Part shown: positions 53,461-64,000 of the stretch, piece by piece
How the letters are laid out: every line of letters starts with the position of its first letter
How positions within the stretch are numbered: the first letter of the stretch is position 1
Assembly (NCBI GenBank): GCA_003283025.1
Contig: QBYC01000002.1
Location: 1 to 64,000 of the forward strand
Length of the DNA: 64,000 bases
Origin: Pelagibacteraceae bacterium AG-325-C03
Lineage (GTDB): Bacteria > Pseudomonadota > Alphaproteobacteria > Pelagibacterales > Pelagibacteraceae
Direction: 5' to 3'
The notes under the pieces: generated by a model
Seen by the model: only the letters and a program-made list of their open reading frames with translations
Databases searched by the model: none
What the model was told of the DNA's origin: nothing
Program-made: the position numbers and the translations under genes

Positions 53461-54789
53461 TCATTTTCCTATACAGAAATCCTTAAAAATAGAGTTCAAT
53501 ATCTCTTCAACATCGACTTTTCCTACAATGCTGCCTAGATGTCGTGTAGCCATTCTTAGGTCCTCAGCAGCCAATTCGAGGTCTTTACTTTGATCTTTCT
53601 TAAGAAACTTATCTATCTCTTTTAGACATTCGTGAAGCTTAACCCTATGTCTTTCTCTAGTAATTAAAGCACTATTATTTGATGTAAATTTTTTATTTAA
53701 CTTAGCTTTAACTAAATTTGTTAATTTATAGATATTTTTATTATTTTTTACTGAAGCTAAAACGGTATCAACATTAAATTTATGATTTTGCTTATCTGAG
53801 ACATCTGATTTATTTAAGAGAATTATAGTATCTTTATTAATCATACTCTGTATTTCTTTGTTAATTTTTTTTGATGAATTATCGATGACTACTATATTTA
53901 AATCTGCTTCTTTTGATTTACCTAAAGCTAAAAAAATACCTTTTTTTTCAATTTCATTCTTTGCATCTCTTATGCCTGCAGTATCAGCAAGAATTACTGG
54001 ATAACCGTCTAGATTCAAATAGGTTTCTATAACGTCTCTTGTTGTGCCGGCCTCTTCTGAAACAATTGCTACTTCGCGTTTTGATAGCAAGTTCAATAAA
54101 GATGATTTACCTGCATTTACTTCTCCTGTGATTGAAACTCTAAACCCATCCCTAATTTTTTCTCCAACTTTATTATCTTCAATTATTTTGGATATTTCTG
54201 AATGAATTTCCTTAATTGAATAGTGAGCATCTTTTAACACTTTTTCAGGTAAATCTTCCTCAGCAAAATCAATTTTAGCTTCAATAAAAGCCAGAGATTT
54301 TATTATTTTTTCCCTTAAATCATTATAGTAATTTGAAGCATTACCTTGAACTAGTTTAACAGCTTGATCTCTTTGTAACTCTGTTTCTGCATGAATTAGA
54401 TCACCTATACTTTCGGCTTTTAAAAGATCGATTTTATCGTTGTGAAAAGCTATCTTTGTAAATTCACCAGGTTCAGCTAATCTGCAATTATCTTGTTCTG
54501 ATAGTGCCTTTAATAATGCGTTGATAACAGCATTACTTCCATGAATTTGGAACTCGGCTAGATCGTCACCTGTATAGCTATTAGGCCCAGGAAACCACAA
54601 TAATAGAGCCTCTGGATCTATTATTTTATCTTTTTTAGGGTCATAGAATTTACAGTAATTGACTTCATTTGATTTTATTTCTTTTAGTTTAGTTAAATTC
54701 ATACAAACTTTGAGAGTGTCTTTGCCTGAGATTCTAATGATGGCTATTCCTGACGGACCTCTGCCTGATGAAAGAGCGTAAATGTTCAT
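53461..54789 (-). CDS. mnmE: tRNA modification GTPase MnmE (TrmE)
   Basis: GRGPSGIAIIRISG, GEVNAGKSSLLN, DTAGIRDA, C-terminal FCIGK. Confidence 0.97.
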   Translation of the reverse strand: MNIYALSSGRGPSGIAIIRISGKDTLKVCMNLTKLKEIKSNEVNYCKFYDPKKDKIIDPEALLLWFPGPNSYTGDDLAEFQIHGSNAVINALLKALSEQDNCRLAEPGEFTKIAFHNDKIDLLKAESIGDLIHAETELQRDQAVKLVQGNASNYYNDLREKIIKSLAFIEAKIDFAEEDLPEKVLKDAHYSIKEIHSEISKIIEDNKVGEKIRDGFRVSITGEVNAGKSSLLNLLSKREVAIVSEEAGTTRDVIETYLNLDGYPVILADTAGIRDAKNEIEKKGIFLALGKSKEADLNIVVIDNSSKKINKEIQSMINKDTIILLNKSDVSDKQNHKFNVDTVLASVKNNKNIYKLTNLVKAKLNKKFTSNNSALITRERHRVKLHECLKEIDKFLKKDQSKDLELAAEDLRMATRHLGSIVGKVDVEEILNSIFKDFCIGK

Positions 54790-54793
54790 TTAA

Positions 54794-55891
54794 TTAAATT
54801 GATAAACCTTGATTAGAAATAAATTTACTTATTTTTTTAAGAGTACTATTCTTTGAGATATTTTTCAAAATTGTTTCTTTAAATGGATCTAATAATTTAT
54901 TTTGTTTAAAGAAATTATGAGTTAGGTCTATTCCTAAACCGGTAATAATATTTTCAGATTTTCTATTATCAGTAAATTCTTCAAGAGCAGGAGTGCTTTT
55001 TAAAGACATGCCTAATTCTGTGTAATATTTAAAAATTTTTTGTAATTTATTAATATCTCTTAACACAAGATTAAAACCTTGACCTGCTACAGGATGAACT
55101 GTGTGAAGCCCCTCACCCAAAATAAGAATATCATTTTTATAATAAGTTCGTTTTAAATTAAGTGTCAAAGGATATGATTGTTGATTTGAAATTTGTATTT
55201 TATCTGTTTTTAAAATTTCACGAATTTTGGATTTAATAATTGAATTGATGTTTTTTTTTGGTAACTCTTTATCTACGCTCCATACAAATGAAAAATTATT
55301 TTTTGAAAAAGGGAGTATTGCTAATGGTCCTTCTTTTAAAAAATATTGAGCAGTATTTAAGTTTTTCAAATTATGTTTAACATACCCAGTGAAAGCAATT
55401 TCTTTGTAATCTTTATTTAACGATCTTTTATCAAATATACTTTGATAGATTTTTGATGATCTGCCGAGGCATAATAATTTCATATCGTATCCATCTAAGT
55501 CTTTTAATTCATTAATATTTTTTTGAAGAGTTTTGATTTTTTTCTTCTTAATTTCTTTAATTAGAATTTGTTTAATTTTGTCATTCTCAAAAACGTACAT
55601 GAGATTTTTGCTATCTTCATTAAAGTTTAAAAAATTCATGTTCTGATTTTTTGTCTCGTAGAAAAGATCAATCTTTTTGGAAGGCCAAAATAACTTTTTG
55701 TCTAGTTTATTTATGACTTTGTTGAAAAAGTCATAGTTAGAAGCAGAAATACCTGTTGTACGCCTATCATTGGAATACTTGTTTTTTCTAAATATTAAGT
55801 GGACTTCTAAGCCTTCTAATTTGTTTAAAGCTAAAGCAGTCATTAAACCTGAAAGACCGTCTCCAACAATGCATATTCTCTGTTTTTTCAT
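54794..55891 (-). CDS. UbiH-type FAD-dependent monooxygenase
   Basis: RICIVGDGLSGLMTALAL; GLHTVHPVAGQGFNLVLRDI; ORF-track 5' extension overlaps ftsK start. Confidence 0.85.
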   Translation of the reverse strand: MKKQRICIVGDGLSGLMTALALNKLEGLEVHLIFRKNKYSNDRRTTGISASNYDFFNKVINKLDKKLFWPSKKIDLFYETKNQNMNFLNFNEDSKNLMYVFENDKIKQILIKEIKKKKIKTLQKNINELKDLDGYDMKLLCLGRSSKIYQSIFDKRSLNKDYKEIAFTGYVKHNLKNLNTAQYFLKEGPLAILPFSKNNFSFVWSVDKELPKKNINSIIKSKIREILKTDKIQISNQQSYPLTLNLKRTYYKNDILILGEGLHTVHPVAGQGFNLVLRDINKLQKIFKYYTELGMSLKSTPALEEFTDNRKSENIITGLGIDLTHNFFKQNKLLDPFKETILKNISKNSTLKKISKFISNQGLSI

Positions 55892-55947
55892 ATTAAAAAT
55901 TTTCTCACTTTCATAAAAATGATAAAAAGTACATAAAACGATTCGAT

Positions 55948-58044
55948 ATGAATACAAAATTTTTGAACAGTGTAACAAATTTTTTAAAAAAACGAACCTT
56001 TGAATTTATAGGATTAATCTTAATTTCAACGAGTATTGGACTAGCGATAGCATTTATAACATATTCTCCAGAGGATCCATCATTTGTATACGGTGATATA
56101 GATTTTGAGATCAAAAATTTCTTTGGGATTTATGGAAGTAGTACAGCAGATTTTCTCCTACAAAGCTTTGGCTTAGTTTCGTTTTTAATTTTAGCTAACT
56201 TTTTTTTTTGGGGTATTAATTTAATAATTCAAAAAAAAATCAAGAGAATAGTTTTAAGATTATTTTTAGTAGTATCATATTTAATCTTAGGCACTATTTT
56301 TATTTATATCACCTTTAACAATTCATTCTGGCTTATAGATAATGGTAATTCTGGTTTTGTTGGAAAAATAGGTTATGAGTTTTTAATCACATGGTTTCCA
56401 TATATTGATAATACATATTCTGCCTATGGGTTGATGTTACTTACCCTGATCTTTTTTATTTTTTCTGCTGATGTAAATATAAAAAAAATAATTACTGTAA
56501 CTTTTTCTATAATTCCATCTTTAGTTAGAAGAAAAGATAATACTATTCCTGATGTTAATTTAGAAGCAGATGCAATAAAGGAGAAAAGTGAAATCATTGA
56601 AAGACCGCAGCAATCATTTTCTTTTGGTGACGTAACTAAATCCGAAAGATCAGCAACTAATTTAAGGTCAAAATATAATTTACCTGCAATAGATTATTTA
56701 GATAAAAGTTCTACTAAATTAAGTGCATCAGAATTAAATAAAAATCGTCCTGATGGTGAATTTATGGAAAAAATTCTTTTAGATTTTGGTATCGATGGGA
56801 AAATTAAAGCAATTAATAATGGTCCTGTTGTTAGTTTATATGAATTTGAACCAGCCCCTGGGGTGAAAGTTTCAAAAATAATAAATTTGTCTGAAGATTT
56901 AGCTCGAAATACTAGCTCAACATCAGCAAGAGTTTCAGTAATTCCTGGCAAAAATACAGTAGGTATCGAGATACCAAACCAGAGTAGAGAAAGTGTATCA
57001 CTAAGAGAGATTATTTCTTACGAAAAATTTCAAAAGAGAGAAGTAAAATTACCTATAGCTCTTGGAAAAAGTATCTCTGGTATGCCGATAGTTGGCGATC
57101 TAACATCGATGCCTCACTTATTAATTGCTGGAACTACAGGTTCAGGTAAGTCAGTTTGTATTAACACCATTATTGTTTCATTGCTTTACAAATTAAATCC
57201 TGATCTTTGTAAATTTATTTTAATAGATCCTAAGATGTTGGAGCTGTCAACTTATGAGGGTATACCTCATTTATTAACTCCAGTTATCACTGACGCTAAA
57301 AAAGCAACTTCTGCTTTAGCTTGGACGGTTAAAGAAATGAACAGCAGATACAAACTTATGAGCAAAATTGGGGTAAGAAACATTGATGGCTATAATGCTA
57401 AACATAAATTGAAGATGCCTTATATAGTTGTAGTTGTTGATGAAATGTCGGATTTGATGCTTGTTGCTGGCAAAGAAATAGAAAATTACATTCAAAAATT
57501 GTCGCAAATGGCAAGAGCCGCAGGAATACATATTATTATGGCTACACAAAGACCAAGTGTTGATGTCATTACGGGTACTATAAAAGCAAATTTCCCAACA
57601 AGGGTTTCTTTTCAAGTTAGCTCTAAAATAGATAGTAGAACTATATTAGGGGAACAGGGGGCTGAACAATTATTAGGTAAGGGTGATATGTTATTCATGT
57701 CATCAGCAAATAGAATTGTTAGAATTCATTGCCCATTTGTTTCAGAAAATGAAATTGAAAAAATAGTTAATTCCATAAGAGCACAAGGTGAACCAGATTA
57801 TATGTATGAAATTACCACTCATGATAATAATGAAACCTCTACTGCAGTAGAAGGAGACGAGAATGAAGACGAACTATATTCACAAGCAGTTAAAATTATT
57901 AAATCAGAGGGAAAAGCTTCAACTAGTTTTTTACAAAGAAAACTACAAATCGGCTACAATAGAGCAGCAAGGATTATTGATATGATGGAAGAAAAAGGTA
58001 TTGTCAGTAAAGCTAATCATGTTGGTAAACGTGAAGTCCTTTAA
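55948..58044 (+). CDS. ftsK: DNA translocase FtsK
   Basis: N-terminal TMs, AGTTGSGKSVCINTI, MATQRPSVDVITG, C-terminal gamma winged helix. Confidence 0.97.
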   Translation: MNTKFLNSVTNFLKKRTFEFIGLILISTSIGLAIAFITYSPEDPSFVYGDIDFEIKNFFGIYGSSTADFLLQSFGLVSFLILANFFFWGINLIIQKKIKRIVLRLFLVVSYLILGTIFIYITFNNSFWLIDNGNSGFVGKIGYEFLITWFPYIDNTYSAYGLMLLTLIFFIFSADVNIKKIITVTFSIIPSLVRRKDNTIPDVNLEADAIKEKSEIIERPQQSFSFGDVTKSERSATNLRSKYNLPAIDYLDKSSTKLSASELNKNRPDGEFMEKILLDFGIDGKIKAINNGPVVSLYEFEPAPGVKVSKIINLSEDLARNTSSTSARVSVIPGKNTVGIEIPNQSRESVSLREIISYEKFQKREVKLPIALGKSISGMPIVGDLTSMPHLLIAGTTGSGKSVCINTIIVSLLYKLNPDLCKFILIDPKMLELSTYEGIPHLLTPVITDAKKATSALAWTVKEMNSRYKLMSKIGVRNIDGYNAKHKLKMPYIVVVVDEMSDLMLVAGKEIENYIQKLSQMARAAGIHIIMATQRPSVDVITGTIKANFPTRVSFQVSSKIDSRTILGEQGAEQLLGKGDMLFMSSANRIVRIHCPFVSENEIEKIVNSIRAQGEPDYMYEITTHDNNETSTAVEGDENEDELYSQAVKIIKSEGKASTSFLQRKLQIGYNRAARIIDMMEEKGIVSKANHVGKREVL

Positions 58045-58579
58045 AATATTCATATTTTTTATTTTATTGTCGGCAAATCTTGTTGCTAGTGAGAAAAATC
58101 AAATAATTGCTCAATTAAACGCTTTAAATTCTTTAGAATTCACCTTTGATCAAGTAATAAATGAAAAAACTGAAAAAGGCAGTTGCCTTTTAGAGTTTCC
58201 TGGAAAGTTAAAATGTGATTATTTTGATGATAAAAAAAAAGAATTAATAATAAATAAAAAAAGATTAGCAATAACACAAAAAAGATATAACAAAACTTAC
58301 TATTATCCAATTTCAAAATCTCCGTTCCTAAATATTTTATATAAAGATAAACTTTTAGAGATTGTGAAATATGGTGAGTTAAAATTATCTGATCAAATTC
58401 TTAAATTAATTTATTTATATGATAATGAGATTACAATTTTCTTCGATAAGAAAACATTAGATTTAAAAGGTTGGCAAATAATTGACCAGTATAACAACAA
58501 TATAAATTTTACATTAAACATTGTCGCTAAAAATGATATCTTTAAAAAAGGGACTTTTAAAATTCCTGAAATTAATTAA
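58019..58579 (+). CDS. lolA: Outer-membrane lipoprotein carrier LolA-like protein
   Basis: Signal peptide; LEFTFDQVINEKTEKGSCLLEFPGKLKCDY; directly downstream of ftsK. Confidence 0.85.
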   Translation: MLVNVKSFKIFIFFILLSANLVASEKNQIIAQLNALNSLEFTFDQVINEKTEKGSCLLEFPGKLKCDYFDDKKKELIINKKRLAITQKRYNKTYYYPISKSPFLNILYKDKLLEIVKYGELKLSDQILKLIYLYDNEITIFFDKKTLDLKGWQIIDQYNNNINFTLNIVAKNDIFKKGTFKIPEIN

Positions 58580-59082
58580 GCTACGAAATCAATTTCTTGT
58601 TCTTTGAATATTTTGAAACCTTTTGATTTATAATTTTGAAGTGCATATTTATGATCTAGGCTACAAGTGTGTACCCACATTCTTTCTGGATTTTTTCTAG
58701 ACGCACTAGCAATAGCGTGACTTAAAAGGGAAGATCCCAATTTTAAGCCTCTAAATTCTTTTAGAACACCCATATTAATTAATTCTACTTCATTAGAATC
58801 TGAATGATATTCCTGTTCGTAATATCCAACAAGTTCTTCTCCTTTTTTTAGAATATGTGTTTCTAAATTTTTATTAGAAACGTATTTCACCCATTCACTA
58901 TCTGACCATATTAATCTATCTCTCCAAAAATGATCTAGACCTACTTGCCTATAAAAAAATTTATTTAAATAAAAATTTTCTTTATTATCTAAAGTAATTT
59001 TATAATTATCAGGAAGATTTAGATCAATAATATGTGAAAAATCTTTTATTTCTAAAAAATATCTTTTTACTTTTGAAATCAT
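58576..59082 (-). CDS. GNAT-family N-acetyltransferase
   Basis: VELINMGVLKEFRGLKLGSSLLSHAI acetyl-CoA binding motif. Confidence 0.85.
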   Translation of the reverse strand: MISKVKRYFLEIKDFSHIIDLNLPDNYKITLDNKENFYLNKFFYRQVGLDHFWRDRLIWSDSEWVKYVSNKNLETHILKKGEELVGYYEQEYHSDSNEVELINMGVLKEFRGLKLGSSLLSHAIASASRKNPERMWVHTCSLDHKYALQNYKSKGFKIFKEQEIDFVA

Positions 59083-59438
59083 TAGTTCACCATTTTTCCA
59101 ATTTTTTCTCCTGCAAATATATGAAAGTGTAAGTGGGGAACTTCTTGTCCACCATCACTACCAATGTTTGTGAGAGCACGATAACCTTTATCTTTAGAAC
59201 CCACTAAATTTGCTACATGAGTAACAGCTTTATTTAACTCAACAATCTCCTTTTCAGACGCTTTATTATTAAAATCATCTAAATCAACATATTGACCTTT
59301 TGGAATAACTAAAACATGCACTTTTTTTTGAGGATTAATATCATGGAAAGCTAAGACATGATCGTTTTCATATACTTTCTTACAGGGAATTTCTCCTCTT
59401 AGAATTTTAGCAAATATGTTGTTTTTGTCATAATTCAT
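59082..59438 (-). CDS. HIT-family (histidine triad) protein
   Basis: NIFAKILRGEIPCKKVYEND; EVPHLHFHIFAG. Confidence 0.95.
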   Translation of the reverse strand: MNYDKNNIFAKILRGEIPCKKVYENDHVLAFHDINPQKKVHVLVIPKGQYVDLDDFNNKASEKEIVELNKAVTHVANLVGSKDKGYRALTNIGSDGGQEVPHLHFHIFAGEKIGKMVN

Positions 59439-59707
59439 TTTTGTCTTTTCTGAAGCTCACTCATTACATCTTCTACCTTGATATTATTGGCCTCAAGATA
59501 AACCATTAAATGATAAATTACATCTGCTGCTTCGTGAATTTGATTAGAGTCTTGTTCAACAGCCTCGAATAATTCTCCTATTTCTTCTCTTATTTTTGCA
59601 ACATTTAAACTCTTATCATTAAGAAGTTTATTTGTATAGGATTTATCAGGAGAAAAATTTTTTCTCTTCCTAATGATTTTTATTAGCTGTTCTAGATTTT
59701 CAAACAT
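59435..59707 (-). CDS. hisE: Phosphoribosyl-ATP pyrophosphatase
   Basis: KIREEIGELFEAVEQDSNQIHEAADVIYHLMVYL. Confidence 0.93.
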   Translation of the reverse strand: MFENLEQLIKIIRKRKNFSPDKSYTNKLLNDKSLNVAKIREEIGELFEAVEQDSNQIHEAADVIYHLMVYLEANNIKVEDVMSELQKRQK

Positions 59708-59708
59708 A

Positions 59709-60467
59709 TTATAATCTTACCGATACATTTTTTGAATTCAAATATTCTTTAGCTTCTTTAATTTTATATTCTCCAAAATGAAAAATGGAAGCTGCTAGAA
59801 CTGCGCTCGCTCCACCTTTGACAATCCCATCATACAAATGGTCTAAAGTACCCACGCCACCAGAAGCAATAACGGGAATATTAGTAGTGTTTGTGATTTC
59901 TTTTAATAGATCAACATCATAGCCAGATTTTGTTCCGTCTCTATCCATAGATGTTAATAAGATTTCTCCCGCTCCGTTTGCCTCCACGTGCTTAGCAAAT
60001 TCTATAGCATCAATACCTGTTTTATTTCTTCCACCATGAGTGAAAACTTCCCATTTTTTATTTGAAACTTTTTTTGCATCTATAGCTACTACAATACATT
60101 GAGAACCAAATTTTTTAGAGGCTTCTTTTACAAAACTAACGTCCTTAACAACAGCTGTGTTAATAGAAACTTTATCTGCCCCAGCTAATAGTAGATCAGT
60201 TATATTTTGAATATTTCTAATTCCACCGCCAACTGTTAAAGGAACAAAACATTCTTTTGCAGTTTTTCCTACAATATCAATGATTGTCTCTCTATTTTCA
60301 GTTGATGCAGTTATATCTAAAAAACAAATCTCATCAGCTCCGCCTTCGCTATAAATCTTAGCTTGTTCAACTGGATCTCCAGCATCTTTTAATGCAACAA
60401 AATTGATACCCTTAACAACTCTTCCATTCTTAACATCAAGACAAGGTATTATTCTATTTTTAAGCAC
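59709..60467 (-). CDS. hisF: Imidazole glycerol phosphate synthase cyclase subunit
   Basis: [39 protein letters not shown]. Confidence 0.98.
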   Translation of the reverse strand: MLKNRIIPCLDVKNGRVVKGINFVALKDAGDPVEQAKIYSEGGADEICFLDITASTENRETIIDIVGKTAKECFVPLTVGGGIRNIQNITDLLLAGADKVSINTAVVKDVSFVKEASKKFGSQCIVVAIDAKKVSNKKWEVFTHGGRNKTGIDAIEFAKHVEANGAGEILLTSMDRDGTKSGYDVDLLKEITNTTNIPVIASGGVGTLDHLYDGIVKGGASAVLAASIFHFGEYKIKEAKEYLNSKNVSVRL

Positions 60468-61185
60468 TGATCTCCTTCGCTAACTCATCAAGTTTAATAT
60501 CACCATCATAAATTGCTTTACCAACAATGATACCTTCAATTTTTTTATTATTTAATTCTTTGGCTTTCTTAATGTCGTTTATTGAAGAAACGCCTCCTGA
60601 AATTACAACAGGGCAATTAGATAATTCTGCAATTTTAATTGTTTCATCAAAATTAGGGCTAATCTTCATTCCATCTCTGTTGATATCTGTGTATATTACT
60701 CGGCTTACACCATATCTGTTTATTTTTTGGAGAAAGTCTATAGTTTTGATATTTAGATTTTCTTTCCAACCTGACACAAAAAGGTTTCCATCCTTTGCAT
60801 CTAATCCTAAAGCAATTTGACTTTTAAACTTTTCACAAGCCTCTTTTAAAAATTCTTTATTTTTAATTGCGCCACTACTTAAAATAACTTTATCAACACC
60901 AGCATCGATATATTGCTTAATGCTATCAATAGATCTGATACCGCCGCCTATTTCAATTTTTAAATCATATTTACTTACTATTTCTTGAATAACATTTAAG
61001 TTAACTGTCTTTCCAGTTAGAGCTCCATCTAAATCAACAATGTGTAAATTTTTAAAGCCATGATCCATATATTTACCAGCTTGATCAATTGGTGATGTTT
61101 CATATTCGGTTTTATTTTTAAAGTCTCCTTTAATTAATCTCACACATTTTTTTTCTTTAATGTCTATCGCTGGAAATATTTTCAT
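60460..61185 (-). CDS. hisA: ProFAR isomerase HisA
   Basis: [42 protein letters not shown]-track start 61215 lies in upstream gene. Confidence 0.96.
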   Translation of the reverse strand: MKIFPAIDIKEKKCVRLIKGDFKNKTEYETSPIDQAGKYMDHGFKNLHIVDLDGALTGKTVNLNVIQEIVSKYDLKIEIGGGIRSIDSIKQYIDAGVDKVILSSGAIKNKEFLKEACEKFKSQIALGLDAKDGNLFVSGWKENLNIKTIDFLQKINRYGVSRVIYTDINRDGMKISPNFDETIKIAELSNCPVVISGGVSSINDIKKAKELNNKKIEGIIVGKAIYDGDIKLDELAKEISA

Positions 61186-61373
61186 TTTTGATTTTTTTTC
61201 TTTTCCTTTCTCCAAAGAATAAAAAATAATAAAATAAGGGTTGGTTGTAAAATCACAAATATAATTATGTTCGCTAAGTAATATCTAAATCCATATTCGC
61301 CAGGTGCACCTGCAATTACTTGAAGAATATAGACGCAAAGCATAAAAAAATCTGTAATAATTTTTTCAAACAT
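61182..61373 (-). CDS. 63-aa small membrane protein within the his cluster
   Basis: Hydrophobic helices; overlaps hisA start by ATGA and lies directly downstream of hisH. Confidence 0.7.
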   Translation of the reverse strand: MFEKIITDFFMLCVYILQVIAGAPGEYGFRYYLANIIIFVILQPTLILLFFILWRKEKKKNQK

Positions 61374-61374
61374 T

Positions 61375-62001
61375 TTAAATTTTCATAAAATTTTCGATTA
61401 TTTTTAATCCGATTTTATCACTCTTCTCAGGGTGAAATTGTGTTCCAAATAGATTTTCTCTTTCAACTGAACAAACGATCTTTGATGAATAATCTGTTGT
61501 CGCTGAAATAACTGATTTATCTTCTGGAATAAATTCATAACTGTGCACGAAATACATGTGAGATTTATTTTTTATATCTTTTAATATTTTACTTTCTTTT
61601 TGGATATTTATTTCATTCCAACCAATGTGTGGGAGTTTAAACTTCCCATTTTGATTATTAATTTTGGAAACTTTACCAGAGATCCAACCTAGGCCTTCTG
61701 TTTCAACTTCTTCATAACCAACGTTTGCGAACATTTGTAAACCTACACAGATACCTAATAAAGGTTTCTTGTTTATGATTGCAAATTCTTTTAACGTGTC
61801 TGCTAGTCCATTAATCTTATTTAGAGAGTCAACGCAGTTTTTAAATGATCCTTGACCAGGTAAAACAATCTTATCACTAGATTTAATTTTATTTATATCT
61901 GATGCAACTTCTAGATTAACTTTACCTTTAGCGACCTCTTTAAAAGAATTAATGACTGAGCATATATTGCCTGATTGGTAGTCAACAATTGTGATGTTCA
62001 T
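61375..62001 (-). CDS. hisH: Imidazole glycerol phosphate synthase glutaminase subunit
   Basis: VDYQSGNICSV; PLLGICVGLQMF; GTQFHPEKS. Confidence 0.97.
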   Translation of the reverse strand: MNITIVDYQSGNICSVINSFKEVAKGKVNLEVASDINKIKSSDKIVLPGQGSFKNCVDSLNKINGLADTLKEFAIINKKPLLGICVGLQMFANVGYEEVETEGLGWISGKVSKINNQNGKFKLPHIGWNEINIQKESKILKDIKNKSHMYFVHSYEFIPEDKSVISATTDYSSKIVCSVERENLFGTQFHPEKSDKIGLKIIENFMKI

Positions 62002-62006
62002 CTAAT

Positions 62007-62597
62007 TTAAATAGAGCCTTTAGTCGAAGGTATTGAGTTTTTAATTCTTTTATCAACTTCTAGAGCATCTTTTAGTGATCTAGCTAAACCTTTGTAACAA
62101 GATTCAATTTTATGGTGGCTATTCTCACCATAAATATTTTCTATGTGTAAAGTTACACCAGCTGACTGTGAAAAGGCCTGAAACCATTCTTTAAAAAGTT
62201 CTGTATCCATTTCACCTAATTTTTCTACTGCTAAATTAACTTTCCAAATCAAATATGGACGGTTAGATACATCAATAGATACCCTGCTTAATGTTTCATC
62301 CATTGGTATCATTGTTGAAGCATATCTTCTTATACCTTTTCGATTACCAGCAGCTTTCTTAATAGCTTCACCAATAGCTATTCCTGTATCTTCAGTAGTG
62401 TGGTGTAAATCAATGTGCGTATCACCTTTTGCGTTTACATCTAGATCAATTAAAGAGTGTTTAGAGAGTTGCTCTAGCATGTGGTCTAAAAAACCAATTC
62501 CAGTTTTAATTTTATATTTACCTTTACCGTCTAAATTAACAGAGACGGAAATGCTAGTTTCTTTTGTTTTTCTACTAATTTTTGCTTTTCTTACCAT
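62007..62597 (-). CDS. hisB: Imidazoleglycerol-phosphate dehydratase
   Basis: [32 protein letters not shown]. Confidence 0.97.
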   Translation of the reverse strand: MVRKAKISRKTKETSISVSVNLDGKGKYKIKTGIGFLDHMLEQLSKHSLIDLDVNAKGDTHIDLHHTTEDTGIAIGEAIKKAAGNRKGIRRYASTMIPMDETLSRVSIDVSNRPYLIWKVNLAVEKLGEMDTELFKEWFQAFSQSAGVTLHIENIYGENSHHKIESCYKGLARSLKDALEVDKRIKNSIPSTKGSI

Positions 62598-62699
62598 AAA
62601 TTAACTTGGAGTTATGTTTGATATATATATAAAAATTCATTTTATCAATAAATCAGATTTACTATTGAAGATCTAAATTTAGTCTCCACATATAACTAT

Positions 62700-63239
62700 A
62701 TGAATACAGCTGAAAAGTGGCATGGAACAACAATTGTCTTGCTCAGAAAAAATGGTGAAACTGTAGTGGCTGGAGACGGCCAAGTAAGCTTGGGCAATAC
62801 AGTTTTAAAAAGTAAAGCCAAAAAAGTAAGAAAGATTGAAAGCAGGGGGGTAATAGCAGGATTTGCTGGCTCAACTGCGGATGCTCTAACATTATTTGAA
62901 AGACTAGAAGCTAAACTTGAAAAACACGCAGGAAATCTTCAGAGAGCTGCGGTAGAGCTAGCTAAAGATTGGAGAGGTGACAAATTTTTAAGGAGATTAG
63001 AAGCACTAATGGCTGTAGCAGATAAAAAACACAGTTTCATTATTTCAGGTACAGGAGATGTTTTAGAACCTGAAGATGGGATAATTGGAATTGGTTCTGG
63101 TGGGAATTATGCATTAGCAGCCGCTAAAGTTTTAGCTGAAAGCGATATGAGAGCAGAGGATATAGCAAGAAAATCGATAAAAGTTGCATCTGAAATTTGT
63201 GTGTTTACGAACAACAATATCACTATTGAGAAAATTTAA
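62700..63239 (+). CDS. hslV: ATP-dependent protease subunit HslV
   Basis: [25 protein letters not shown]. Confidence 0.97.
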   Translation: MNTAEKWHGTTIVLLRKNGETVVAGDGQVSLGNTVLKSKAKKVRKIESRGVIAGFAGSTADALTLFERLEAKLEKHAGNLQRAAVELAKDWRGDKFLRRLEALMAVADKKHSFIISGTGDVLEPEDGIIGIGSGGNYALAAAKVLAESDMRAEDIARKSIKVASEICVFTNNNITIEKI

Positions 63240-64000
63240 ATGTCTAAATCAAATAAAGTAACAAATTTAAATTTAGAAAAAAATAAAGTTAAAGATAATT
63301 CCAAGGTTAGCGCTTTATCACCAAGAGAGATCGTTTCAGAATTGGATAGATACGTAATTGGTCAGAAAGATGCAAAAAAAGCTGTTGCTGTAGCTTTAAG
63401 AAATAGATGGAGAAGACAAGCTTTATCAGATGAAATGAGAGACGAAGTTCTACCAAAAAATATTTTAATGATTGGTCCGACGGGTGTTGGTAAAACTGAA
63501 ATATCTAGAAGATTATCTAAATTAGCTGAGGCACCATTTATTAAAGTTGAAGCTACAAGATTTACAGAGGTTGGTTATGTAGGTAGAGACGTTGAACAAA
63601 TTATAAGAGATTTAATTGAAATCGCTATAGCCATGGAAAGAGAGAAAAGAAGAAAAGAGGTAAAAGCTAAGGCAGAATTAAAGGCTGAGGAAAAAGTATT
63701 AGATGCTCTTGTTGGAAATAAAGCAAGTATAGCAACTAGAGAAAGCTTCAGAAAAAGATTGAGAAATGGTGACTTAGATAACAACGAAATAGAAATCGAA
63801 GTTCAAAACTCTTCTTCTAATTTACAAAGTTTTGAAATACCGGGAATGCCGGGTGGTAATGTGGGCATGGTAAACCTTGGAGATATACTCGGTAAATCAA
63901 TGGGTAATAAAAAAGGTAAAAAGAAAAAAATGACCGTGAGGGAATCTCACGATATTTTAGTAGCTCAAGAGTCAGATAAAATGATTGAAGAAGATAAAAT
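63240..64000 (+). CDS. hslU: HslU ATPase subunit, 3' truncated by window edge (absent from ORF track)
   Basis: Translated by eye: ATG at 63240, [51 protein letters not shown]. Confidence 0.95.
   Translation, partial: MSKSNKVTNLNLEKNKVKDNSKVSALSPREIVSELDRYVIGQKDAKKAVAVALRNRWRRQALSDEMRDEVLPKNILMIGPTGVGKTEISRRLSKLAEAPFIKVEATRFTEVGYVGRDVEQIIRDLIEIAIAMEREKRRKEVKAKAELKAEEKVLDALVGNKASIATRESFRKRLRNGDLDNNEIEIEVQNSSSNLQSFEIPGMPGGNVGMVNLGDILGKSMGNKKGKKKKMTVRESHDILVAQESDKMIEEDK

Noticed and set aside
55891-55978. 5' extension of the UbiH-like ORF and antisense ORF 55911-56114 -
   Set aside because: Overlaps the divergent ftsK start; the Rossmann motif begins at MKKQRICIVGDG (55891)
63575-63784. Antisense ORF 69 aa
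   Set aside because: Opposite the N-terminal part of hslU, which is clearly coding

Overview
AT-rich, gene-dense window with the gene content and synteny of a SAR11/Pelagibacterales-type alphaproteobacterial chromosome. I found no phage, transposon, CRISPR array, tRNA or rRNA. Main blocks: (i) ubiB-coaBC-dut-thiF; (ii) an irr-like Fur-family regulator, katG, a 2OG-oxygenase-like gene and a DUF2061-like gene, next to fabA-fabB-fabI; (iii) tsaB-fur-miaB-phoH-ybeY-lnt-metK // nusA-infB-rbfA-rpsO-pnp, lacking several usual members; (iv) grpE-dnaK-dnaJ-dapB-nth; (v) the origin-proximal-type block leuS-lptE-holA / parB-parA-rsmG-mnmG-mnmE; (vi) ftsK-lolA, hisE-F-A-(small membrane protein)-H-B and hslV-hslU. 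Best items for a second look: an exact 21-bp operator-like repeat in front of both the irr-like gene and katG; an unannotated 36-codon ArfA-like ORF at 41096-41206; miaB whose conserved N-terminal Cys lies upstream of any ATG, implying a non-AUG start; a perfect terminator-like hairpin abutting the nusA Shine-Dalgarno; a sigma32-like promoter in front of dnaK; a parS-like palindrome inside rsmG next to parAB; four divergent gene pairs with essentially no intergenic DNA; and an unannotated 56-aa membrane ORF between dnaJ and dapB. All calls come from reading the sequence and family recognition; no searches were run.
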